Positions 5,344-12,687 of a stretch of DNA of 20,606 nucleotides are shown piece after piece; the first letter of the stretch is position 1, and each line of letters begins with the position of its first letter. The position numbers and the translations under genes were made by a program. The stretch comes from Bacteroidales bacterium UBA3289 (GTDB taxonomy: Bacteria; Bacteroidota; Bacteroidia; Bacteroidales; UBA932): contig DETL01000029.1 in NCBI GenBank assembly GCA_002361625.1, positions 636 through 21,241 of the forward strand. The letters are read 5' to 3'. The notes below the pieces were generated by a model that was given only the letters and a program-made list of their open reading frames with translations, was not told where the DNA came from and ran no database searches.

Positions 5344-8073
5344 TCAGTATTCGTAGCCGAAGTAGTAGCTCTTCTTCGCGGTGGGGACGCCGTCCCGCAT
5401 CCAGGCGGGTTCCGGGGCACCCTTGAGGTAGTGGTCGAAGAATTGCTGGAGACGGATCGTGAGATCCTTCCGGTTGCGGCGTTCGCGGAGGTTGTGGGCC
5501 TCATTGTTGTATTCCAGCAGCCAGGCCGGTTTTCCTAAACGCCGGAGGCCCATGAACATCTCGATGCCCTGGTACCACGGAACGGCGCCGTCGTTGTCAT
5601 TGTGCATGATCAGGACCGGCGTGTGCACGTTCGGGAGGCGGAAGAGGGGAGAGTTCTCCATATAGAGCTCCAGTCCGCTCCAGAGGTCCCGGCCGATGCG
5701 GCTCTGCGTCTGTTCGTACTGGAACTGCCGGCTCATGCCGGATTCCCAGCGGATGCCGCCGTAGGCCGATGTCATGTTCGCGACGGGGGCGCCGGCGCCG
5801 GCCGCCTTGAACATGTCCGTGCGGGTAATGAGGTAGGCCACTTCGTAGCCGCCCCAGCTCTGGCCCTGGATGGCCATGTTGTCCTTGTCGATCCACGGAT
5901 ACCGGGTCAGGGATTCGGCGCCGCTCACGATGCAGTTGTAGGCCGACTGGCCGGGCATGCCGGGCGTATAGACGATATCCGGAACGAAGACCACATACCC
6001 GCGCGACGTGTAGAAGGCGAGATTGACCGTGGACCAGCTGGGCTGCGGCATCACGTACTTGTACAGGTTCTCGGAATAGGTCTCGTAGAAATAGACCATG
6101 ACCGGGTACTTCTTGTTCTCGTCGAAGTCCTCCGGCTTGTACAGCAGACCGTCCAGCGGGGTTCCGTCATAGGCGAGCCAGTGGTACAGCTCAACCGTTC
6201 CCCAATTGTAGTCCTTCTGCTGGGGATTGATGGAAGTAATCCTTTCGGTGGACTTGCCGAAGTCCGTGACATACAAGTCCATCGGATTTTGGAAGTTTCC
6301 CTTCGTATAGGTAAAGACAGGGGCGCTCTTCGCCTTCTGGAGCCCGCTCCAGGTGTAGCCGCCGAATTCCAGGGGCTTCAGGATGCTCTTCTTTCCGAAG
6401 GTATAGGAAGACAGTCCGTTCTCCTTCGTCGTCTCGTCAAAGACGCTCAGGTAGATGGTTTCGGCCGGACCGATGGTCGGATCGTCCTCGCCGTCCTTGG
6501 TATTCAGGTAGCGGTAGGTGCGTTTCTGCACCCGGCCGTCCGTGAGTTTCGCGGCCTTTCCGTCGGCCAGACTTACCTGCCAGATGTCATAGCGGTCATA
6601 CAGGAGAAGCGCGTTTTCGCCTTGCATCCAGGGACCGAGGCCGTACGGATCCGGCCAGGCCGGGTGGTCGTCCTTCTCGTTCCAGAAGACCGTGTCGATG
6701 CCGCCGGTCAGATTGATGACTTTCTCCTCCCAGACGTCATAGGCGAACCAGTTCCGCTGCTTCAGGTCCCACCAGATGGCGTACCTGCCTCTTGGGGAAA
6801 GCTGCGCCCCGTCCACGGCACCGCGGGCGAACTCCACTTCCCGTCCCGATCCCAGATAGTAAATGGAAAGGGCTGTTTCGTTCTGGATATTCCATTGGGT
6901 TTCAACGGGATTGACAGTCGTTACTTTAAGTACGACATCAGCATCGTAATGATCCCCGAAAACCAGGCGGTCTGCTTTCCGGGTGCTGATGGGAATGAGC
7001 CCTTCGTCCTGGTACATGCAAGGGTAGGTGCGGCGCTTGTCGCGGTCCAGGTTGGCTTTCATCCGGGGCGGAATCTCGTCGGCATTCCAATTCCAGATGT
7101 CCAGGCCGGGCGTCTCGAAGGAAACCAGGTTCGTGTCTTTGACGGGGACATATTCCTGGATGCCGGCGAAAATGGTTCCATTCTCCCGGCTGAAGAAGTA
7201 GGAGCTGTTCTCGGTCAGTCCCCTGTTCTCCGGCATGTTGCGGCGCTGGTCGGCCTTGACGAGCTCCCAGGGTTCGTTCCGTTCCATGTCATACATCCAC
7301 AGGGACGTGTGTTTGCTGCCGGTGGAAGCGGTGTCCAGGGACTGGAGGTAGAGCGCTTTGTCGCCTTCTTCGTTAAAAGTAGGAAGCGCGTGGAAGGTGG
7401 CCGTGTCCGGAAGCGTCCGGGATTCGCCACCGGCATAGAATCCGACGACGGAGTGCTTCTTGTCCGTCTTGCGGATGAAAGCCATCGTTTTCCCGTCCTT
7501 GGAAAAACCGTATTTGTCCACGTTCTTCAGGGTGTCCAGGTGGCCGTCGGCAAAGTGATAGACGGCCACCGGCGTTCCCATTTCCTTCTCCACTTTTTTC
7601 ACAAAAGTGGTATCGATGGTCGCAAAGGCAAATTGATCCACTGCGTGAAGTCCAAGCTGGAAGGACTTGACATTCGGATATTTGGTGATTCTTCCATTTT
7701 GGAGATTGACAATGGCCAGGGAGTCTTGCGGCAGCTTGTCTCCGGTGAGTTTCTTGATCTTGGCGCGCCGGGTCTTCTGGAATTCGGGCTTGATGAGACA
7801 CACGGCATAGGCGTCGTTGTCCAGGATCTTCGCCCGGTATCCGCGGGGAATGGAGATGACGTGGGCGCCCTTCTTCCCGGTGATGCGGAAATACAGGGTG
7901 CCGTCCCCTTCCTGGGGATTCACGCTGTAAGACACGACCTTTCCGGAAGGGGACAGGACAGTGCCGCTGACGGACTGCCAGCCGTCGTAGGCGTCGTGGT
8001 CCAGGGGCTTTTTCTGGGCCCATGCACCCGTACCCAGGGCTACGAGCAGGATGAGAGGAACAATTCTTTTCAT
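5344..8073 (-). CDS. Secreted S9 family (prolyl oligopeptidase/DPP-like) serine peptidase
   Basis: This is a 909-residue exported peptidase that probably cleaves peptides in the periplasm, with an S9 preference near proline or alanine. Starting at ATG 8073 gives a clean signal peptide (MKRIVPLILLVALGTGAWAQ, cut after Ala19). The frame stays open about 300 bases upstream, but that extension overlaps the lysozyme gene and has no plausible protein character. A long beta-propeller-like region precedes the alpha/beta hydrolase domain. The catalytic triad is Ser739 in GQSWGGY, Asp828 in HNDNDGAVP and His860 in NNEAHNLR. It is the last gene of a four-gene minus-strand run, ten bases after the lysozyme stop. 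Which S9 subfamily it belongs to and its substrate cannot be told from motifs alone. Confidence 0.92.
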   Translation of the reverse strand: MKRIVPLILLVALGTGAWAQKKPLDHDAYDGWQSVSGTVLSPSGKVVSYSVNPQEGDGTLYFRITGKKGAHVISIPRGYRAKILDNDAYAVCLIKPEFQKTRRAKIKKLTGDKLPQDSLAIVNLQNGRITKYPNVKSFQLGLHAVDQFAFATIDTTFVKKVEKEMGTPVAVYHFADGHLDTLKNVDKYGFSKDGKTMAFIRKTDKKHSVVGFYAGGESRTLPDTATFHALPTFNEEGDKALYLQSLDTASTGSKHTSLWMYDMERNEPWELVKADQRRNMPENRGLTENSSYFFSRENGTIFAGIQEYVPVKDTNLVSFETPGLDIWNWNADEIPPRMKANLDRDKRRTYPCMYQDEGLIPISTRKADRLVFGDHYDADVVLKVTTVNPVETQWNIQNETALSIYYLGSGREVEFARGAVDGAQLSPRGRYAIWWDLKQRNWFAYDVWEEKVINLTGGIDTVFWNEKDDHPAWPDPYGLGPWMQGENALLLYDRYDIWQVSLADGKAAKLTDGRVQKRTYRYLNTKDGEDDPTIGPAETIYLSVFDETTKENGLSSYTFGKKSILKPLEFGGYTWSGLQKAKSAPVFTYTKGNFQNPMDLYVTDFGKSTERITSINPQQKDYNWGTVELYHWLAYDGTPLDGLLYKPEDFDENKKYPVMVYFYETYSENLYKYVMPQPSWSTVNLAFYTSRGYVVFVPDIVYTPGMPGQSAYNCIVSGAESLTRYPWIDKDNMAIQGQSWGGYEVAYLITRTDMFKAAGAGAPVANMTSAYGGIRWESGMSRQFQYEQTQSRIGRDLWSGLELYMENSPLFRLPNVHTPVLIMHNDNDGAVPWYQGIEMFMGLRRLGKPAWLLEYNNEAHNLRERRNRKDLTIRLQQFFDHYLKGAPEPAWMRDGVPTAKKSYYFGYEY

Positions 8074-8083
8074 ATCGTGGCGG

Positions 8084-8890
8084 TTAATCTTTGATGACAG
8101 ACAGATCGACATACCCGTCAATGCCGTGGATGAGCGCCTTGTCCGTGAACTGCCACATGGTCCAGTTCCGGAAGCGGGGCGGCTGGGCATTGTACCGGGC
8201 GATCCACATCGGATACTTCTCCGTGATTTCAGGGGAGAGGATATCCCGGGCGTAGGAATCGGAGGTATAGACGATCGGCTTGCGGCCATAGGTCTTTTCA
8301 GTTTCGCGAAGCCAGATGAGCACTCTTTCGTTGAGCAGCTCCTTCGTGCATCCTTCGTGCATCGTCTCCACATCCAGGATCGGCGGAAGGTCCTTGTGCG
8401 AAAGCCGGACGGTGGCGGCGTAATGGCGGGCCTGCCTCGCCGGATCCTTCGACGAACGGAAGAAGTGGTAGGCCCCGCGGGTGCACTCCCGCCCTTCGGC
8501 CTCCTTCCAGTATTCCCGGAAGCGGCGGTCCACCATCTTCTCTCCTTCGGTCGCTTTCATGATGACGCGGGAGACGGGATAGACCTTCCTGGCCCCCAGG
8601 AGATCCTTGCTGGTGCAGCCGGCGGAATTGACGAGGACCATCAGGGAATCCCAGACGATTCCTTCGTTATAGTGGGACAGGTCCACACAGAATTTCCGGG
8701 CGTTCAAAGGGACGGCGGCCCCCTCCGTGGCAAAGAAACCGGCCCGGAAATAGGGATAGAAAATGCCTCCGGCCAGTAGGACGACCGCAACGGCGATCCA
8801 CCAGGGACTGACGCGCTGTTTTTGTACTTTGCGAGTCTTGGGTTTCCTCTTGACCGGGGCTTTCCGGGTGTTTAACTTTTTTGTTACCAC
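8084..8890 (-). CDS. Membrane-anchored GH25 family lysozyme
   Basis: GH25 enzymes are muramidases that cut between N-acetylmuramic acid and N-acetylglucosamine in peptidoglycan. The 268-residue product starts with a very basic segment (residues 1-26, many Lys/Arg), then one hydrophobic helix at about 29-48. This looks like an uncleaved signal anchor that places the catalytic domain in the periplasm. The GH25 core shows FCVDLSHYN (Asp70), IMKATEG near 110, RGAYHFFR near 140 and ILDVE with Asp173 and Glu175, the likely catalytic acid. YTSDSYA, WIARYN and WMWQF-like (WTMWQFT) segments follow, as in the family. The start is GTG at 8890, because the codon just upstream is an in-frame stop and no ATG fits. 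It sits 16 bases after pssA, in the same operon. Confidence 0.92.
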   Translation of the reverse strand: MVTKKLNTRKAPVKRKPKTRKVQKQRVSPWWIAVAVVLLAGGIFYPYFRAGFFATEGAAVPLNARKFCVDLSHYNEGIVWDSLMVLVNSAGCTSKDLLGARKVYPVSRVIMKATEGEKMVDRRFREYWKEAEGRECTRGAYHFFRSSKDPARQARHYAATVRLSHKDLPPILDVETMHEGCTKELLNERVLIWLRETEKTYGRKPIVYTSDSYARDILSPEITEKYPMWIARYNAQPPRFRNWTMWQFTDKALIHGIDGYVDLSVIKD

Positions 8891-8906
8891 TTAATACAAA
8901 TAAGTT

Positions 8907-9611
8907 TTATTTGCTGGGAATCAGCGCGATAATAAGGTTTTCGATAATGTAGGCGGAAAATACGCCCAGAATGGCCAAACTCCAGTTTTTGTGAAGGATG
9001 AGCACGGTTAGGATGCAGGCTGCGGAGAGGATGAGGAAGGTGATCCGCTTTCCGTCCAGGAGTTTGTGCCCCTTTTTGATCTTCATTCCGAACATGGGAA
9101 TCTCGCTCACGAGGAGTAAGCCGAGAACCACGGCGACTCCGGCGACAAGCCAGGGACCGACTCCTTCGGGAACGCCTCCGCCGAGATGCAGGAAGTAGGC
9201 CAGCGAGCCGCACACCATCGCGCAGGAAGGCGTGGGAAGGCCGATGAAATCCAGCGTCTGCCGCTCGTCCACATTGAACTTCGCGAGCCGGATGGCGGAC
9301 ATGGCGCCCACGAACAGGGGCAGGTACCGCAGAAAGACCGGGGCCCCTTCCGGCTGGACCTTAAAGAGCATGATGGCGGGAAGGACACCGAAACTGACGA
9401 CATCCGCCAGGGAGTCCAGTTCCTTGCCAATGGGGGAGTATGCATTCAGCAGCCGCGCCGCCAAACCGTCGCAGAAGTCGAATACGGCGGCGAGGATCAT
9501 CATGGGAAGGGCCCAATCAATGTGCCCCTCCAATGTGAAGATCACTCCCATGATCCCTGAAAGCAGGTTCATGGAAGTGATCGTATTGGGGATGTGCCTG
9601 TATAGGGCCAT
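8907..9611 (-). CDS. pssA: CDP-diacylglycerol-serine O-phosphatidyltransferase (phosphatidylserine synthase)
   Basis: This 234-residue integral membrane enzyme probably joins CDP-diacylglycerol to L-serine to make phosphatidylserine, the precursor of phosphatidylethanolamine. The complete CDP-alcohol phosphotransferase signature D-x2-DG-x2-AR-x8-G-x3-D-x3-D is visible: Asp45, Asp48, Gly49, Ala52, Arg53, Gly62, Asp66 and Asp70. Several hydrophobic segments cover most of the rest, with two close to the C-terminus. The family also includes phosphatidylglycerophosphate and phosphatidylinositol-type synthases. The IPNTITSMNLLSG start and the length favour the serine enzyme. Its start lies one base after the C1 peptidase stop, so both are surely on one transcript. 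Confidence 0.9.
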   Translation of the reverse strand: MALYRHIPNTITSMNLLSGIMGVIFTLEGHIDWALPMMILAAVFDFCDGLAARLLNAYSPIGKELDSLADVVSFGVLPAIMLFKVQPEGAPVFLRYLPLFVGAMSAIRLAKFNVDERQTLDFIGLPTPSCAMVCGSLAYFLHLGGGVPEGVGPWLVAGVAVVLGLLLVSEIPMFGMKIKKGHKLLDGKRITFLILSAACILTVLILHKNWSLAILGVFSAYIIENLIIALIPSK

Positions 9612-9612
9612 C

Positions 9613-10818
9613 TTACTTGATACCGAGTTTCTTGGCGATGTCCTTCGGGAGAGCCTTCTTGTTCACGACGAAGTTCAGGGTCTTTCCTTTCACGAAATTC
9701 TCGGACATGTACCAGGTGCCGTCATAGGCGCCGGTGACGCCCCAGGAGTTCTTGATGAGGTAGTACTTGGTACCGTTCTGGTCCTTGGCGGTGCCGTAGA
9801 GGTGCATGCCGTGGTCGTCGGTGGAAGTCTTCTCGTCGAACATCCGCTGGCGGATTTCCTGGGTGACGTCGAGTTCTTTCGGGAGTTCCTTCTTCTCGGC
9901 AGCGGCGGCGGGCTTGTCCTCGGCCTTGCCTACCCAGCGCTCCTGGTCGGAGCCGGTCGTCGGTTTCGCTTCGGTGTCGAGGAGGATGGCAAGACCGTCA
10001 CGGGTGAAGCCGGGCTCGCTCACGTCGCCGCCCCAGAGTACGGTGTAGCCGTTCTCCACGGCATTGTCGATGACGGCCATGAACTCATTGAGCGGAAGGT
10101 TGTAGCAAAGGCCCCAGCGCCAGTTGTCCTCCACCTCGATGGCGAACTGGGAATAGAAGGGATGGTGCGTGTAGGAGGAGATGTTCACGTAGTCGTCCGG
10201 GTTGATGCCCATCGCGTCGCGGTAGCTGGCGGCGGTATAGGTGACGCCGTTCTCCACGAAGTTCTCCGGAAGTTCGCCCAGATAGGCGTCCAGGATGCCG
10301 TCGAAGCCCTTGGTCCAGACGGGGGTAAGCTTGCGGTTGGGATTCTTTGCGACGGCCTCCACATAGCCGCGGAGGACGGCGTCGAGTTCGCCCTGGACCG
10401 GGAGTTCGTAGCCGTAATTCATGCCGCTGTAGGCGGACTGCGGCATCAGGCCGTAATCCCGGATGACCTCGAGGACGTCGCCGAAACCGGAGCCCTGGGC
10501 CATGTTCAGGTAGCCGTTCAGGCGGACATACTTGACGGCCCTGTCATGGTAGGAATGACGGACGATGAACATTTCGGAGAAATCCGGATAGGCTTCCGCC
10601 TTGAGGTTCTTGGCCTTGATGACCTCGGACTCGAGGAAGGAGAGGGAGGAGAAGCACCAGCAGGTGCCGCTGCGGTTCTGGTTCTTCATCGAGGTGATGG
10701 GGATCTCCTTGACCGTGGTGAACTGATAGTCGGCGGGCTTCACTTTCGGAGCCTGCTGAGCGGATACGGTGGCGGCGGTGAGGGCGGCCAGCGCGAGGAA
10801 GAGGATTGTTTTTTTCAT
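9613..10818 (-). CDS. Secreted C1B cysteine peptidase (aminopeptidase C/bleomycin hydrolase-like)
   Basis: This papain-fold peptidase has 401 residues with a cleavable signal peptide (cut after VSA at residue 20), so it works in the periplasm or outside. The triad is Cys53 in RSGTCWCFSS, His336 in DHGMH and Asn357 in LIKNSWG. The Q-N-R-S-G-T-C-W-C-F motif and the overall layout match the bleomycin hydrolase branch, which acts as an aminopeptidase. The classical enzymes are cytosolic hexamers, so this exported form, frequent in Bacteroidetes, has a different setting. A Lys/Ala/Glu-rich low-complexity insert (around residues 295-325) lies before the His motif and is probably a surface loop. It is the first gene of the minus-strand operon with pssA, the lysozyme and the S9 peptidase, and has a consensus promoter. 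Confidence 0.92.
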   Translation of the reverse strand: MKKTILFLALAALTAATVSAQQAPKVKPADYQFTTVKEIPITSMKNQNRSGTCWCFSSLSFLESEVIKAKNLKAEAYPDFSEMFIVRHSYHDRAVKYVRLNGYLNMAQGSGFGDVLEVIRDYGLMPQSAYSGMNYGYELPVQGELDAVLRGYVEAVAKNPNRKLTPVWTKGFDGILDAYLGELPENFVENGVTYTAASYRDAMGINPDDYVNISSYTHHPFYSQFAIEVEDNWRWGLCYNLPLNEFMAVIDNAVENGYTVLWGGDVSEPGFTRDGLAILLDTEAKPTTGSDQERWVGKAEDKPAAAAEKKELPKELDVTQEIRQRMFDEKTSTDDHGMHLYGTAKDQNGTKYYLIKNSWGVTGAYDGTWYMSENFVKGKTLNFVVNKKALPKDIAKKLGIK

Positions 10819-10847
10819 ATGCAGTATATGTGTTGCTGTCTTCTAGA

Positions 10848-10879
10848 TTTACAAATGTATGGAAATAATCGTAATTTTG
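10848..10879 (+). promoter_or_regulatory. Promoter of the alpha/beta hydrolase gene, apparently leaderless
   Basis: TTTA (10848-10851, one mismatch from TTTG) is followed after 20 bases by TAATTTTG (10872-10879), a -7 match. The ATG is at 10884, only five bases after the -7 element, which is where transcription would begin. The mRNA would therefore start at or within a base or two of the start codon. The element overlaps the divergent promoter. Confidence 0.65.
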
Positions 10880-10883
10880 CAAA
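10852..10883 (-). promoter_or_regulatory. Consensus promoter for the peptidase-pssA-lysozyme-S9 operon
   Basis: On the minus strand TTTG (10883-10880) is followed, after exactly 20 bases, by TACATTTG (10859-10852). This fits the Bacteroidota consensus TTTG-N19-21-TAnnTTTG. The start codon at 10818 is about 34 bases past the -7 element. The -33 box abuts the -7 box of the divergent gene, so the two promoters share DNA. Confidence 0.75.
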
Positions 10884-11525
10884 ATGAAAACCCTATTATA
10901 CATCCATGGGATGGGGGGCGGCGGGGACAGCCGTATCCCGCGTTTGCTCCGGGAGCAGTTTGCCGGGGAAAATATCCGGGTTGTTATCCGTACCTATGAT
11001 TTCGATCCGGAGACGGGGCATGCACAGATCGTTTCCTGGGTGGACGAACTCCGCCCGGACCTGGTGATCGGCGAATCCCTCGGGGCCGTCCAGGCACTGC
11101 GGGTACGGGGAATTCCGCATCTGTACGTCTCTCCGTCCCTGGGTGCTCCCGCCTTCCTGTATCGGCTGGCCTGGATCTGCCGGATTCCGGGAGGACCCGC
11201 CCTGCTGCACCGGATCTGGCCGGTCAAGGAGGGGGACCGGCAACCCTTGCGCTTCGAGTATGCCGTCCTGAGAAAATACAGGGCGCATTGGGAAGATGCC
11301 TGCCGGGCGGCTGCCGAGGGGGATTACCAGTATGCGTTCTTCGGTACGCACGACCACTACCGAAAGTGGGGAATCGTCAAGGTCTCCATTTGGAGGAAAA
11401 TGTTCGGTGATACATTCCAACTATATGAAGGAACGCATTTTATGGAGGAGGAATATGTCGAATCCCTCCTGATCCCCAAGATTCGGGAAGTCCTTTCCGT
11501 GCAGGATACCTCTTTGCATATCTAA
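10884..11525 (+). CDS. Alpha/beta hydrolase, YqiA/RBBP9-like esterase family
   Basis: This is a 213-residue cytosolic protein with no signal peptide or membrane segment. It starts MKTLLYIHGMGGGGDS, where HGMGG is the oxyanion-hole region of small alpha/beta hydrolases. The triad is complete: Ser65 in GESLGA, Asp157 in FFGTHDHY and His185 in YEGTHFM. The overall layout fits small single-domain esterases of the YqiA/UPF0227 or RBBP9 type. The natural substrate is unknown. The start is firm because the ATG is five bases after the -7 element and leaves no room for another start. It is divergent from the C1 peptidase operon and is followed by a separate promoter that begins inside its 3' end. Confidence 0.82.
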   Translation: MKTLLYIHGMGGGGDSRIPRLLREQFAGENIRVVIRTYDFDPETGHAQIVSWVDELRPDLVIGESLGAVQALRVRGIPHLYVSPSLGAPAFLYRLAWICRIPGGPALLHRIWPVKEGDRQPLRFEYAVLRKYRAHWEDACRAAAEGDYQYAFFGTHDHYRKWGIVKVSIWRKMFGDTFQLYEGTHFMEEEYVESLLIPKIREVLSVQDTSLHI

Positions 11526-11544
11526 GGAGATTTGCCTATCTTTG
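11513..11544 (+). promoter_or_regulatory. Consensus promoter for the lipoprotein-exonuclease-methyltransferase operon
   Basis: TTTG (11513-11516), 20 bases, then TATCTTTG (11537-11544) form a full match to the Bacteroidota promoter consensus. The -33 box lies inside the last codons of the preceding hydrolase gene. The next ATG (11563) is 18 bases past the -7 element, so the 5' leader would be only about a dozen bases. Confidence 0.8.
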
Positions 11545-11562
11545 TAAGATGATAGACTCCAT

Positions 11563-12687
11563 ATGAAGAAACTGATTCCTCTCATAGCGGTTCTTGCGCT
11601 TCTGGCTGTTTCCTGCCGGGAACGCAAAACCGTCACCTGGGACACGATTCCGTATGTGAAACTGCTGGTGGAGGACACGACCGCCTTTCCCCTGGTCGAG
11701 GCTTATCGCACGCAGGGAACCCGCGGTTCCATCGCCGTCATCGGCGAACCGGAAGCGGCCCTCCTGCTTGCCGAGACCATGCTGGCGGCCGACCTTCGGG
11801 ACAACATCGACGGGAAAATCGGCCCTGACCGTCTGCCTGATTTTGCAGGTGAATCCTTTGATGTCATCATGGATGTGTACAATGCTCCGTACCGGCGGAT
11901 GGCGGAATCCTGCCCGGACAGTCTCCGGGAGGTTGCCGTCCGCTGTGCGATGATGTCGTTGGACACGGTCAGCTATGCGCAGGCGCTGGACCCGCAGTCC
12001 CGACTGTCCAAGCGCAAGGCGAAGATCTTTGTCCTGGCCTCTTCGCTGCTGACTGAATTTGGACAGTCCGATATTGATACGCTGCTTAAGATGGCATCCC
12101 GCGAGCCATTGATCATCAATCCTGTGGAAGCGATGATCAACAGGGTCCGCAATGAAAAGCTTTCCCATGTCGCCGTCTGGACTCCCTTTGCTCCCGGGAC
12201 GGCTTATGCGGAGGCGGCGAAGGATATCGACTGTGCGGTCATCACTCCCGGCAGCCAGGATACCCGGACCGCCTTCCGGGATCTGCTCCGGCAGTATCGG
12301 ACGCTCCGGCCGAATGTCACCCTGGATGCCGTCCTGATCGACAGCTTTACGATGGACCTGGAGGAGGTTCAGGCCGAGGTGGAGCACATCCATCGGCAGA
12401 TCACCGAGGAAGACATGGCCTTCGACCGCATCCTGGCGCCGAAATTCCAGTTCATCGAACCCAAGTCCTGCCTGACGGAGGCCTGTTACAGGATGCTCCG
12501 GGAGCGGAATCTCTTTACGCACGACATCGCCTATCCGACCCTTCGCTATTATCAGACGGAAGAGGGGATGAACGGCAATTGCGTCCTCGTGGAAATGGGC
12601 GCCGAGTATGTGAAGAACCGTCGCTCCGACCTTATGGGCACATCTGTTGACAATCCCGATATCGTCTATGTTCCAGATCACGATTAG
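11563..12687 (+). CDS. Uncharacterised lipoprotein, 374 aa
   Basis: I do not recognise this protein. MKKLIPLIAVLALLAVSC is a clear lipoprotein signal with lipid cysteine Cys18, so it is anchored in the periplasm or on the outer membrane. The mature part alternates predicted strands and helices: GSIAVIG near 53, a DGKIGPDRLPDFAGESFDVIMDVYN region, KIFVLASSLL near 147, and SHVAVWTPFAPGTAYAE, CAVITPG and LDAVLIDSFTMD further on. This pattern resembles a two-lobed alpha/beta fold such as periplasmic binding proteins, but that is inference. No catalytic motif is obvious. It starts just after a consensus promoter. Its last 20 bases overlap the start of the exonuclease gene, so it heads an operon with two nucleic-acid enzymes. 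Confidence 0.8.
   Translation: MKKLIPLIAVLALLAVSCRERKTVTWDTIPYVKLLVEDTTAFPLVEAYRTQGTRGSIAVIGEPEAALLLAETMLAADLRDNIDGKIGPDRLPDFAGESFDVIMDVYNAPYRRMAESCPDSLREVAVRCAMMSLDTVSYAQALDPQSRLSKRKAKIFVLASSLLTEFGQSDIDTLLKMASREPLIINPVEAMINRVRNEKLSHVAVWTPFAPGTAYAEAAKDIDCAVITPGSQDTRTAFRDLLRQYRTLRPNVTLDAVLIDSFTMDLEEVQAEVEHIHRQITEEDMAFDRILAPKFQFIEPKSCLTEACYRMLRERNLFTHDIAYPTLRYYQTEEGMNGNCVLVEMGAEYVKNRRSDLMGTSVDNPDIVYVPDHD

Noticed and set aside
5602..8094. An 830-codon open frame on the plus strand opposite the S9 peptidase gene
   Set aside because: It is antisense to a peptidase with signal peptide, propeller and intact catalytic triad. Its translation is rich in Val/Gly/Arg/Asp with no domain, as expected from GC-rich codon bias.
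8074..8373. A 100-residue N-terminal extension of the S9 peptidase
   Set aside because: The extension overlaps the lysozyme gene on the same strand, is Ser/Arg-rich without protein-like pattern, and would bury a perfect signal peptide.
9895..9935. Possible frameshift in the C1 peptidase at the Lys/Ala/Glu-rich stretch
   Set aside because: The frame is continuous, and the His and Asn catalytic motifs follow in the same frame, so it is a low-complexity loop.
9232..10887. A 551-codon open frame on the plus strand opposite pssA and the C1 peptidase
   Set aside because: It covers two well-identified genes in the antisense direction, has no motif, and would run over the divergent promoter region.
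12647..12667. A seven-residue longer start for the DEDDy exonuclease
   Set aside because: It needs a TTG start and a larger overlap with the preceding gene; the ATG at 12668 gives a normal family N-terminus.
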